Below are positions 21,829 to 32,790 of a stretch of DNA of 64,000 nucleotides, one piece after another (position 1 is the stretch's first letter; the number at the start of each line of letters is the position of its first letter). The stretch is from Anastatus disparis (lineage: Eukaryota > Arthropoda > Insecta > Hymenoptera > Eupelmidae). The notes under the pieces were generated by a model that was not told where the DNA came from, made no database searches, and saw nothing but the letters and a program-made list of their open reading frames with translations. The stretch lies in NCBI GenBank assembly GCA_017163975.1, contig JAFFSR010000249.1, positions 399,501-463,500 on the forward strand, read 5' to 3'. The position numbers and the translations under genes are program-made.

Positions 21829-22653
21829 GGCAATATTGTTCAAAAGACTATTTTGACAGAAATATTTCAAAATTAAATTATTCATTATAATGCATTGGTA
21901 ATTATAATAATTATTTATTAATAATTAATCATTATCACTAATAATTTATTTAATTAGTAATTTCATATTTTTGAAATTTCAAATTATTATTTTTATTGAA
22001 TTTATTAGTTATAAAATAAAATCATTTATTTAGTTATAGAATAAAATAAAACAACAAATTGAATCTTCATTATAAGACTAGCATTGCCATCTATTATTCA
22101 ACATTACGTACTTTGATTGTTAACATTAGAATACTCAAATTTTTATTTTTGGGTTATATGTCAGGGACAATAACAAACAAATGTTCATTTATTTGATAAA
22201 TATGCAAGCGATCAATGAGCTCGTTGCTACCGGGGCAGAATGGGTACACACTTGCTGCTCTTTTCGAACGTTTAGAATGAGGCTCTCTGATTGCCTGAAA
22301 AGGCGTAACTTTAAAGTGCCGTAGTTTAAAAACTATACGAGATAGAAAAAAAATTACAATATAAAGTTTGTTCAGAATGATGTCCTCTATCATCCTGTCA
22401 AGGGAAATACAGTAGTATAGAATCATCGTGTGTATATATATATATATTCTTTTATTCTTGGATACCTAATTAAAGAACCAACGTCCTAAATTACAAAAAC
22501 AAATTACAATAACAATTAAAAATTCATAAAAAATAATAAATCAAGTTTATTAAATTAAGTTTGATAAATTCGGTTTCAACAGTTAACAGGCGTGTGTGTG
22601 TGTGCCTGTGTGCACATGTGTGTGCGTATGCGTGTGCGTATGTGTGGGTATGT
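21829..22653. other. AT-rich DNA with one unassigned open frame and a GT-rich run
   Basis: A minus-strand frame of 90 codons (22154-22426) contains REPHSKRSKRAASVYPFCPG, with an acceptor-like TTTTCAG just before it. I do not recognise it and found no partner exon. A (GT)n-rich run occupies about 22590-22650. The remainder is AT-rich. Confidence 0.3.
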
Positions 22654-23970
22654 CTAAGCGAGACTTGTGAAGTTAGCGCCTGTAAAAATAAAATATTAAT
22701 ATTTTTTAGCAATGAAATGCTAAAACGTTTGCTCCTCATTTGCGAAAATAGTCTCCGTTCAAATTTCCATTTGCGGATTTTTCATTTTCAAGTTATTGGA
22801 AAAACAAATTTTCCGATATAAGCGCGGCGCTAAAAATGTTTTCCTTATTATTTCATTGAAAATTCCTGTAAAATAATATTCTTTCTAGACTAATTGATTC
22901 CTCCTTTCTTGCGGATTACATAAATATTTTCATTTAATTAATTGTTCAATAAAATAATTAGATAAATCAATTTATAATTATTTAGTGGAAAGCAGTTTAA
23001 AATCTAGTTATTTTTTAGGGATTCCTGTTCCGCTCGTTCCTATATTCTAATTTTAATATCGCGGGCGCTAAAATTATGAAAATAAATTGAATATATTGAT
23101 TATTATTCAAGGAATTTAGTATATTTAATAGTATAAATTGTTTTCTCCTCGTATGCGGATTTATTTATAAGTAAGATTATTCGAGATATCGAGATATAAA
23201 TATGAGAAGCAAAACATTGCCATTTTCTAAACTATGTTAAAATCCTTTTATTCTTAATTGTTGCATCGTTTTGATTATTTAAGAATATAATTTACTTACG
23301 TTACTTTTTTATTATTTATACGCGTCTGCAAAAATTAAAATTGTTCCTTTAAATTTTATAACCTTGTAAACTTATAACAACTGACTCTACCTTTGACTAA
23401 TTTTGATTTTCTTAAAAATTTTAATTATTCGAAGTTATGCAAATTTATTACTTATAAATAAATCCGCATACGAGGAGAAAACAATTTATGCTATTAAATA
23501 TACTAAATTCCTTGAATAATAATCAATATATTCAATTTATTTTCATAATTTTAGCGCCCGCGATATTAAAATTAGAATATAGGAACGAGCGGAACAGGAA
23601 TCCCTAAAAAATAACTAGATTTTAAACTGCTTTCCACTAAATAATTATAAATTGATTTATCTAATTATTTTATTGAACAATTAATTAAATGAAAATATTT
23701 ATGTAATCCGCAAGAAAGGAGGAATCAATTAGTCTAGAAAGAATATTATTTTACAGGAATTTTCAATGAAATAATAAGGAAAACATTTTTAGCACCGCGC
23801 TTATATCGGAAAATTTGTTTTTCCAATAACTTAAAAATGAAAAATCCGCAAATGAAAATTTGAACGGAGATTATTTTCACAAATGAGGAGCAAACGTTTT
23901 AGCTTTTCATTGCTAAAAAATATTAATATTTTATTTTTACAGGCGCTAACTTCACAAGTCTGTTTAAGCG
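22654..23970. mobile_element. Fold-back element with ~515-bp arms
   Basis: The left arm (22654-23175) runs from GACTTGTGAAGTTAGCGCCTG through GCGGATTACATAAATATTTT to CTCCTCGTATGCGGATTTAT. The right arm (23455-23970) is its complement with a few percent difference. The 280-bp spacer is AT-rich. No coding frame and no clear target duplication were found. It abuts the next MITE at its right end. Confidence 0.85.
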
Positions 23971-23978
23971 TATGCTTC

Positions 23979-24320
23979 AGCGATGCCGAAAGTGGCAGAG
24001 TCAGAAAGGGAAATTCAAAAATTAAAAAAAAAAAAGTATTTAAATAAATAGTTTTTAAAATTTGATAATCAATAAATCATTATAAAAACAAAGTTACTAT
24101 AACACAATTAATTTTCTTTTATTATGAACTTTTTTTTTGATTTAATCAATTTTGTTAAACCCAAAAAAATGTAAAAAATAGAAAAAAAATTATTTTGTTA
24201 TAGTAACTTTGTTTTTTAGAATTATTTATTAATTATCAAATTTTGAAAACTTTATTTTAATACTTTTTCTTTATACATTTTTTAATTTCTCTCTCTGACT
24301 TTGCCACTTTCGGCATCGCT
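23979..24320. mobile_element. Palindromic MITE, AGCGATGCC ends (~342 bp)
   Basis: It begins AGCGATGCCGAAAGTGGCA and ends with the complement (TGCCACTTTCGGCATCGCT, one mismatch). The inner parts (AAAACAAAGTTACTATAACA and its complement) also pair. It lies directly beside the larger fold-back to its left. Confidence 0.82.
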
Positions 24321-26056
24321 GGTATACTTGTATTTGTATAGCGTGTGTGTACTTATACTCGTACGTGTATGCGTAGGTGTGCGTGTATGTGCTTGTACTC
24401 GCACATGCTTACACCTACGCAGGCACGCTTACGAGGACGCGCACGTTATACGAGAAATTTTTCTACCCTTATGAAAGCAAAAACGCGGCTCAATTATAAG
24501 CAGCTTTTGTCGTTTACTATGAGAGCGCCGCTGTACTTTTAAATAAGCGCGCATATGCTGTAAGCACTCAGATTATTTTAACTTGCTTGTTATTTTATAC
24601 AAGTGATTATTAAGTTATTCCTATTATATATGGGTAATTCTTTCATACTTTTAAAAATCATGTTACTGCGTCATTTCTCCTAAATATGAGATAGCACATC
24701 TTGTTAGCAAATGTTCACTGATTTATTGAGTTATTAGAAACTAATTTTGTTATATTTTTAATGATAATTAGACGTGTCATTTTATGGCGGATGGGGAAAA
24801 GAGGTTTTTTTTTGAAATTTAAATGTTACCAGGCCATGTAAAATGATAAATTATCGCTATAAAAAAAATGACTACTGCTTTTTTGATTTGAAATTCACAC
24901 CAAAGCTTTATCTATACACATACTTTTGGAAAATCAAGAGCATGGGTGTGTGCCTGTTAACAAAAGTACTTTCTGAAAGGTTATTAAAATGTTACCAAAA
25001 ATTTATATATTTTACTTTTTTCTGGAAAATACGATGCTGTAAAAAAGACTATTCAGCGGTGACATTTTAAACTACATCAAAAGGTAATATTTAGAATCAC
25101 AAAGAGAAATTTTTTTATTAGGAACGTGTGCCTAGTGTAGATAAAGTTCTTTGTTCGTTTGAAATTATACTTAAAAAGCGTGACTCACTTTTGAAAATAG
25201 GTTTTTATCCACTAATATGAAAACCTAAGCTTTGATTCACCTTTTCTCTATTGTGAACTTTGTAATTTACTATTTTATAATACTCAATGTAATCTTCAAG
25301 TTGCTTTTGAAGTATTATTTCGAGTATTCTGGAAATCATTGAATTTTTCCCGGCTATTAAATTTTCCAAATTTACATCGATTACCTAGTTTCTATCAATG
25401 TTTTAATTCTAAAGAGTTTAAACTTTAAAAAGCTCAGTTTTAGTATGTATTTAATAGCTTACACCTAGAACATTAAGTTGAATCATCACTGAAATTTCTA
25501 GATTTAAAAACTGATTTTCTAATTTCGAGATTTTGTTTATATAACCGTGATTTTTCTATTATTCATAATGCTACGATGCTAAGATTATTTATCAAAATTT
25601 TTCGATTGTTATATTTTTTAATGTTTATTAAATAAACTAAAATGTTTGGTTAAAAGGAATATAAGTATTTTAATTCGAAAACATAAACTATACAAATCTA
25701 TGTCAAATTTCATACCCTAAGATTGACAATTTTAGCAAAAATAAATTGATATTCCACTCACTTATGATTTGTAATCAGCAATCCCAAAAGCCATTGGGTA
25801 ACTAATATCACTCAATTTTAATACCCGAATCGCCAAAAATGAATTTTCCAAAAAAATTGCCATTACTGGCATATTTTATTTATTACAAAAAATTTTGTAA
25901 TTATTAATGTAAATTGCGTATTTAAATATTTTCTGTAACATATTAAACATGTAAAAATGAAAAAGCTCAATGGGAAATGATCTATTATAGCCCAAAATAC
26001 TTAAAAAACTGATCTGAGATAGGTAAAATATTATACCTGGGTGTGATAATAATGAA
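24321..26056. other. No gene recognised; CA/GT-rich then AT-rich DNA
   Basis: 24330-24440 is a low-complexity CGTGTATGTG-type stretch. 24780-25220 contains loosely repeated phrases (ACGTGTGCCTAGTG, AAAAGCGTGACTCACTTTTG) that resemble the duplication at 27180-27530. The frame at 24843-25070 has no recognised homology. Confidence 0.4.
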
Positions 26057-26058
26057 TA

Positions 26059-27166
26059 CCCTGTCAAAAACGTTTGGCTAAAAAAATTAACTAAAAATAT
26101 AGCTAAAAAAAATACAGCTAAAAATACAGCTATATTTAGCTGGAATATAGCTATATTAATCTGGATTTTTTAGGTAAAAATCCAGTTATTTTTTAGGTAA
26201 AAATCCAGTTAATATTTTGAGTCTCTTGTAACAGCGGAAAATATAACTGTATTTTCAGCTGTATTTTTAGCTGTATTTTTAACTGTATTTTTAGCTCATT
26301 TTTTGAGCTAATCGTTTTCGACGAGGATAACAATAGCTGATAATATAGCTAAATTTTCAGTTATATTTTTAGCTGTATTTTTAGCTTAAATTATTTTATA
26401 ATTTCACGGAATAATAACTCGTTAGTTATTTTCCTGTAAAGAAAGTTCAAAAATGAGGTGAACCTCTTAGTGTCAGCTCTCCGAAGATCGAAGAGCTTCT
26501 GCGTTTTGGCACAAAGTATCTTGCTCTTTTATACCTGTGTCCTTAAAATTTGTCGATGGAATCGTAAAATTTAGAGAAACGCCACCTTGCGACGTAGCAT
26601 TAATCAATAATTAAAGGCAGGTAAGTTCACTTCACGTCGCTAGGTGGCGGATCTCTAAATTTTACGATCCCATTAAGAAATTTTGAGGCCATAGGTATAA
26701 AAGAGCAAGATACTTTGTGCCAAAATGTAGCTCTTCGATCTTCGGAGAGCCGACACTACGAGGTTTACCTCATTTTTGGAACTTTCTTTTACAGGAAAAT
26801 AACTAACGAGTTATTATTCCGTGAAATTATAAAATAATTTAAGCTAAAAATACAGCTAAAAATATAGCTGAAAATATAGCTATATTATCAGCTATTGTTC
26901 GCCTCATCAAAAACGATTAGCTCAAAAAATTAGCTAAAAATACAGTTGAAAATACAGCTAAAAATACAGCTGAAAATACAGTTATATTTTCCGCTGTTAC
27001 AAGAGACTCAAAATATTAACTGGATTTTTACCTAAAAAATAACTGGATTTTTACCTAAAAAATCCAGATAAATATAGCTATATTCCAGCTAAATATAGCT
27101 GTATTTTTAGCTGCATTTTTAGCTATATTTTTAGCTAATTTTTTTAGCTAAACGTTTTTGACGGGG
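26059..27166. mobile_element. CCCT-ended fold-back element, family C (1108 bp)
   Basis: It starts CCCTGTCAAAAACGTTTGGC and ends with CGTTTTTGACGGGG. The arms are dense in TAGCTAAAAATA words. The inner arms read AGTATCTTGCTCTTTTATAC and complement, with the centre near 26610. TA lies at both edges (26057-26058 and 27167-27168). No coding frame. The palindrome is nearly perfect over its full length. Confidence 0.88.
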
Positions 27167-27179
27167 TATATTCAAATGT

Positions 27180-27530
27180 CTTATATTAAAAAAAACCATC
27201 TTCAAAAGTGAGTAATGCGATTTTTTCTTTTATTATCATTTTAATATATCAACATTTAAAAAAAATAAATTTGATACATGTGTCTTCAATTTTTTTAAAT
27301 TTATTGAAAGTAAATTTTAGCACTATGAAAAATTTACTCGAAAATCTGTCTTTTGATGTTTGTTAAAAAGACTACCCTTAAAAGTGAGTAACACGATTTT
27401 TTTCTTTCATTATAATACGTCAACATTCAGAGAAAATTAGTTTTATACGTGTGCCTGTATTTTTTTTTTTTTTTAATTATTTGCAGGTGAAATTTTAACA
27501 TTATGAAAGATTTACCCATATTAGCATTGA
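27180..27530. repeat. Two tandem ~180-bp diverged copies
   Basis: Copies at about 27185-27360 and 27370-27530 share AAAAGTGAGTAA(T/C)(G/A)CGATTTTT, then TATCAACATT, ACGTGTGCCT-like words and AAATTTTAACATTATGAAA. Similar phrases occur near 24950-25210 on the other side of element C, so this may be a dispersed repeat that C inserted near. Confidence 0.5.
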
Positions 27531-27872
27531 TAATTAGTAGTGATAAGTCGAAAAAACAGTTGAAAAGTTTTTACAAGAAAATGATTTAATCGATGTGATT
27601 GAAGTCTTTAAAATTATTTAAATTAAAAATTTTTTTTTAATAATTTCAACTTACAAATTGAAAACCAAAATTTTGAATTCAAATGTTTATTAATTTTTGT
27701 TAGTCTATTAATTTTTTATAAAATATACTATACAAAAAAATATAAATCTTTTAGAAAATTATTACATTTATATTTTTTTGTATAGTATATTTTCAATAAA
27801 TTTTAGCAATGTTCAAATTAAAATAATTGCTATGTTTATTAATAAAAATTATTTCTTAAAAATTCAATTAGG

Positions 27873-28011
27873 TAAGGTAAGTGTACCAGTTCTTGGACAC
27901 CTTAAGAATGGTGCCACCCAACTGGACACGGGTAAAATCGCGATTTTACCCGTGTCCAGTTATTGGGTCGAACCATTCTTAAGGTGTCCAAAAACTGGTA
28001 CACTTACCTTA
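27873..28011. mobile_element. Near-perfect palindromic MITE (~139 bp)
   Basis: TAAGGTAAGTGTACCAGTTC at the left is mirrored at the right end. The centre is GGGTAAAATCGCGATTTTACCC. No frame of interest. A TA duplication is possible but merges with the inverted repeat. Confidence 0.8.
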
Positions 28012-28584
28012 TATTAAATTGAAATAAAATCTAAATATAAAATATATTATAAAATTTTTATCTTTTATTTTGTTTAACACAGAAGTTTGATGAAATGAAG
28101 TTTTTTTTATATAAAGCATTGATAATAAGTTAACTTTTTCTTTAATTTATAGTTTATATAGTTAATTTTTAATAAGCAATTAAAATGAACAAAAAATATT
28201 TAAAGTTTTTTAAATATCTATATGATGGATGTAAATTTTGATTTGAAATATTTTCATTAAGACTCCTTATAAACAGAACATTTATTTTGCAAGACGCCGT
28301 AAACATAGGAGCGATGCTCTCTTTGTCTTGAGGGCAAAGTTTGCCCCGTGACAAGACTATCGTCTTATTTTTTAGTGACGTTTTACCTACAAGAGGGGAG
28401 CGTGACGCGAAAATTTTTGTTAGTGTGTGTAGGTATGCGTGTGTGCACGAGTGCGAGCGAATGTACATGTGCGTTTACCTAAAATATTGGAAAATTTGTT
28501 TCAACTAAATAGTTTTGATAAATTATATGAGAATGTATGTCATGATTTATTTAAAATTTTAAATAACTAGTTAATTATTCTTAA

Positions 28585-28981
28585 GGGGTGTCCTCATACC
28601 GGCACAGAGATCTACCTTATCTACATTCGAATTATGCATTTCAATAAAAATTTAACTATTTTTTACTAAAATTTATAGAAGAGGCACATTCTTAAAATTC
28701 TAAAGAATTTATTGCAACGTCAAAAGACAAAATAAAAGTGAAAATGAAGACAAAAACTGCATAATACTATTATTCATAACTACATTGAAAAGTTAATCGT
28801 ATTAAGCAGTTTTCGCCTTTATTTTTACCTTTATATTGTCTTTTAACGTTGCAATAAATTCTTTGGCATGTTAAGAATGTGCCTCTCCTACGAATCTCAG
28901 TTATGAATAGTTAAATTTTTATTGAAATTCATTATTCAAATGTAGATAAGGTAGAACTCTATGTCGGTATGAGAATTCCCC
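28585..28981. mobile_element. Palindromic TTAA-type MITE (397 bp)
   Basis: The left end GGGGTGTCCTCATACCGGCA and the right end (complement GGGGAATTCTCATACCGACA) pair. The inner arms around TTGCAACGTCAAAAGACA pair closely. TTAA is at 28581-28584 and 28982-28985. The right TTAA is shared with the next MITE. Confidence 0.82.
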
Positions 28982-28985
28982 TTAA

Positions 28986-29190
28986 GGCGACTTCGGATTT
29001 TAGGTTAGGTTTTATTTTTGAGTTTACAAATTACTCTTTCAATATGTAAAATTTTTTAGATTTTTTAATTTTCCACCATTCTACGGATTATAATAAATGG
29101 TGGAAAATTAAAAAATCCAAAAAATTTTAGAAACTAAAAGAGTAATTTGTGAACTGCAAAATGAAATTCAATCGAACTTCCGTAGTCGCC
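28986..29190. mobile_element. 205-bp TTAA-type MITE (copy 2)
   Basis: It begins GGCGACTTCGGATTTTAGG and ends CTTCCGTAGTCGCC, with TTAA on both sides (28982-28985 and 29191-29194). It is the reverse orientation of the copy at 8576-8780 and the same length. A minus-strand open frame 29406-29648 just beyond is unassigned. Confidence 0.88.
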
Positions 29191-29194
29191 TTAA

Positions 29195-29677
29195 AGAATT
29201 TAAAAAATTTTCTTAATTTATTCATTTTCCGAATAAAAAATTTGCATTGAATTTACGCGCATTAAGAACGACTTTTAAAAGTAGATTAGGGTAGTCTAAA
29301 AGAAAATGCTCCTCGAAAAACAAGTTTTCCGTATGTCATCAGGAAATAGTAGATTATGCTAGTAGTGAGTGAAATTGGTCATTCCAAAAAAAATCAATTT
29401 TTGACTTATGATGCTTGGTTGACAAAAAAGTCGAGTGTGGAATAACCTTTATTCATGAGTCGTGTGTAAAATTTATCCTTGCAAGATGAGTAGAGCCCAA
29501 ATTTGCACGTCCTCACAAGTAAGCGAAATAGTTGTTCTGCACACGCAGTGAGCAACATTACTTTTTTGTTTACTAGTGACGAAATGTAAGATTTTTCTCT
29601 CGCCAAATAGGTATTGAAAATGTATTTATCGAGACATGCAACTTGCATTCAAGAACTGAAGATTAATTTATACGAAC
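29195..29677. other. Presumed intron, 3' side of the Nmdar1 exon
   Basis: Non-repetitive, moderately AT-rich. The open minus-strand frame 29406-29648 (80 codons, MQVACLDKY...) shows no NMDA receptor similarity and is not called a gene. Confidence 0.4.
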
Positions 29678-29929
29678 CTTATCAGAAAATGCAGAGTCTC
29701 GTGAAGATATGCCTATAACAGGTATATGATAAAATCCACTTGTGTAAGAAACTGCAGCAGGTGATAATTCGCCTGTAGGAGGATGAGATACTATAATCGC
29801 ATAAACTTGTTTGGCAATAAGAAATTTACAAACATTCAATGCTGTCCTAATGGGATTAGAATCCATTTCTATTACAACATGACCAAATGTTACTCCTTTA
29901 TTTACATATTGGGCATCGAAGTTCAAGTT
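29678..29929 (-). CDS. Nmdar1: NMDA-type glutamate receptor subunit 1, one exon of the amino-terminal domain
   Basis: A 252-bp, 84-codon exon flanked by acceptor CTATTACAG and donor GTTCGT, phase 0 at both ends. It encodes [60 protein letters not shown] and [20 protein letters not shown], ending FSDK. This is the start of the extracellular LIVBP-like amino-terminal domain of GluN1, a synaptic cation channel subunit gated by glutamate and glycine. VSHPP, the [11 protein letters not shown] block and SDK are conserved with vertebrate GluN1. No other exon of the gene was recognised in this window, so the flanking introns are long or the fragment is isolated. No defects seen. Confidence 0.88.
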
Positions 29930-30454
29930 CTGTAATAGAAAAAAGAACATGTTTTGTAGGATTTAAAATAAGACTGTTGAAATTTTAATATGCATATACT
30001 ATTTAAAATATTTGTAAACAGATTTTTTTTAATTCCATTTTTTATACTTGATACTAATTTCTACTATTACCTCTATCTCCGCTGCAACTAAAAAAATATG
30101 TGCACAGTAAATGTTATCTATAAAGAAAATTGTTCTATTTTTCTTTCAAATCTATTAAGTAAATGCAAAAGTGCATGGTGCTTGCACCATGCAAAAGTTT
30201 TCCGCAAAAGAAAAATTGATTTTCATAAAGATTACACCACGAGTATCACTTAATCATACACTTACTTATCTCAAATGTTACTTTTACTACTCTTAGAGGT
30301 ATAAGTTAGAAAATCGTCAATAAATTTTTGTCATCATTTCCCGGTTAATATCATACAATTTTACCTATTTCAAATACTTCATGAAACAAATATCAGAAAG
30401 CAAGAGTGAAAAACTGTTTGAAAAATTCCATATGTATTTTAACTATAAGATAAG

Positions 30455-30590
30455 AGTAGTTATTGGGGCACCATGGATTATCAAAACAAACCCCCACTCC
30501 ACCACCCCAAAGGTTACTGACCAAAGGGTCAATGACCTCTGAGAAGGCTAAGTAGGGGTTGTTGAGACGGAACATTGGTGCCCCAAGAAA
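30455..30590 (-). repeat. Dispersed ~130-bp repeat, copy 1
   Basis: On the minus strand it reads GGTCATTGACCCTTTGGTCA, then GGGGTGGTGGAGTGGGGGTT and CCATGGTGCC. A closely similar sequence lies in plus orientation at about 46715-46835 (GGTCATTGACCCGCCGGTCA). Function unknown. Confidence 0.7.
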
Positions 30591-30685
30591 TAAATATACA
30601 CGCACACACACACTCACTCACACGCACGCACGCACACACAAATAAATAAACCATATTTTATGTATATATTTATATTTATATTTAC

Positions 30686-30689
<4 letters not shown>

Positions 30690-30766
<77 letters not shown>
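30690..30766. repeat. (AT)n microsatellite
   Basis: An AT run of about 77 bp preceded by a CA/CG-rich stretch (30600-30650). Confidence 0.95.
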
Positions 30767-30767
<1 letters not shown>

Positions 30768-31661
30768 CATAAAATACTAATTCAAGGTCGATGACCTGAA
30801 AAATAAAGTATTATACATAGCTGTAGATAGAGTAATATACGCATACATAAACACACACCCATTGTATACATACACAGGCATTCACACATTGTGTACTACA
30901 ACATATAACCTTGGTCCAAAGTGCCACATAAAAATTGCTTACCAACTAACTACTGTTGAAGACATACACAGCCATTCACACATTGTATACCACAACATTT
31001 AACCTTGGTCCAAAGTGCCACAAAATGATTGCTTACCAGTTGATCACTGTTGCAAGCACATCCCGACCTAGATCCACATTGTAGAACAACCTATCTGCCC
31101 AGAGTTTCGATGAAGACTGACAGTTAAGCCGAATCTTAACCCCTCAATAACCTAACTCCCCCCACCGAAAAATAAAAATATTACATACCATTCTCGCACT
31201 ACATATAGCAACTTGATACTCTGCAAGAAAATATTAATAAGTGTATTTTGAGAAGCATATTTCAAAATAAACTTAAAATAATCATAATTAATAAAAAATC
31301 ACATGCCATTCTCACGCTAAGATTGTTAATCTGACTCTCTTTTGCAATTGATTTTATGAAAAAGACGTATTTTAGGGTGCTGACATTATAAAATTTAAAA
31401 TTTTAACGTAAGAACTCTCTCTCGCCAAGACGTATGTAAGGGTGCTGATTTTGTAAAACTTAAAATTTTTCTCTCTCTCTCTCTTTCTCTCTTTACCCTA
31501 TTTTATTATTATAAAATAAATAAAAAATATGCGTTTATATAAGCCTCTCTCTCTCTCTCTTCTCTTTCTCTCTTTCTATCTTCCTAATATGTATGTCTAT
31601 ACATACATATATACATAATACATACGCATGTACACAAAAATCTGTATTAGTTATATACATT

Positions 31662-31662
<1 letters not shown>

Positions 31663-31732
<70 letters not shown>
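31663..31732. repeat. (AT)n microsatellite
   Basis: About 70 bp of uninterrupted AT. Confidence 0.95.
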
Positions 31733-31733
<1 letters not shown>

Positions 31734-31924
31734 AATCATATGCAGATGATATGCAAATGATGGACAAATAAGCCATGCATTAGGATTGGTTATTATATTT
31801 TAAATACGATATATGTTTATTTCCATTAAATTACATTACCAAGGTATCGAATCAATAAATATAAAGAAAAAGTGATGCAAAAATGATAAAAAGTATGAGG
31901 AGTCCAAAACATAAGAAGAAGTAT

Positions 31925-32002
31925 AACTATTCTACCTCTTGCGATTAGTTGTTTTGACATTCATTGTAAATACGCCCCAGTTGTGTATATAACTAAGAAC
32001 AA

Positions 32003-32055
<53 letters not shown>

Positions 32056-32160
32056 CATACATACATACATACATACACACATATGCAAATCATATAAAAA
32101 TATAAATACTTATCAAAATCGAATATATTATATCAAAAGATATTTATTATTTAAAAATTA
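31925..32160. repeat. Host tandem unit, left copy (interrupted by a transposon)
   Basis: It begins CTATTCTACCTCTTGCGATT and ends TTATTATTTAAAAATTA. The same unit recurs at 37786-37975, and its continuation (CATAAATTATCAAT...) is found both right of the transposon (37703-37785) and after the second unit (37975-38060). This gives an internal empty site for the 32163-37700 insertion. Confidence 0.75.
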
Positions 32161-32194
32161 CACAGCCCCATACAAAAAAGTGTCAAAACTCACG

Positions 32195-32790
32195 GACCAG
32201 ACCATATACATCTTATGTTTTTAGGATTGCTGAATCCGAATCCGTGGTCAGTTTGACCCCATCACCTCAGGGTCAAGGTCATCTGAAGGTCGAATCTACG
32301 AAATTAGTGGGAACCATATTTTAACAGTATATACTTATGTTTTTGGGGTCCCTGAATCCGAATCCATGGTCCTTTTGACCCCATAACCTCAGGATCAAGG
32401 TCATTTGAAGGTCAAATCTACAAAATTAGTAGGGACCATATTTTATCAGTATATATTTATGTTTTAGGAATCGCTGTGTCCGAATCCGTAGTCCGTTTGA
32501 CCCCATGCCCTCAGGGTCAAGGTCATTTGAAGGTCAAATCTACGAAATTAGTGGGAACCATATTTTAACAGTATATATTTATGTTTTTGGGGTCGCTAAA
32601 TCCGAATCCGTGGTCCATTTGACCCCATGACCTCAGGGTCAAGGTCATTTCAAGGTCAAATCTACGAAATTAGTGGAAACCATATCTTAACAGTATATAT
32701 TAATGTTTTTGGAATCGCTGAATCCGAATCCGTGATCCGTTTGACCCCATCACCTTAAACTAAAGGTCATTCCAAGGTGAAATATACGAA
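32195..32790. repeat. Terminal array, left: five ~121-bp units with AGGTCA motifs
   Basis: Each unit contains CTGAATCCGAATCCGTGGTC-like sequence, TTTGACCCCAT, CAGGGTCAAGGTCATTTGAAGGTCA-type words (in shorter pieces: GGGTCA, TCAAGGTCA, AGGTCA) and GTGGGAACCATATTTTAACA. Units start near 32227, 32344, 32470, 32591 and 32714. Confidence 0.88.

Larger units (their letters stand above)
30767..32160. other. Simple-sequence-rich stretch, no gene
   Basis: It contains two direct copies of a ~110-bp phrase (CATTGT(A)TAC...CAACAT(T/A)TAACCTTGGTCCAAAGTGCCA at about 30885-30950 and 30975-31040), (CT)n runs at 31460-31580, (AT)n at about 31660-31732 and 32007-32048. The last ~235 bp (31925-32160) recurs at 37786-37975. 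Confidence 0.6.

Noticed and set aside
22154..22426. Minus-strand 90-codon frame as a gene
   Set aside because: An acceptor-like site precedes part of it, but there is no recognised family, no partner exon and no promoter; kept only as a remark.
28169..28468. Minus-strand 99-codon frame
   Set aside because: No recognised motif and low-complexity ends; not supported as a gene.
30393..30617. Minus-strand frame with WGGGVGVCFDNPW
   Set aside because: It is the translation of a dispersed non-coding repeat also found at 46715-46835.
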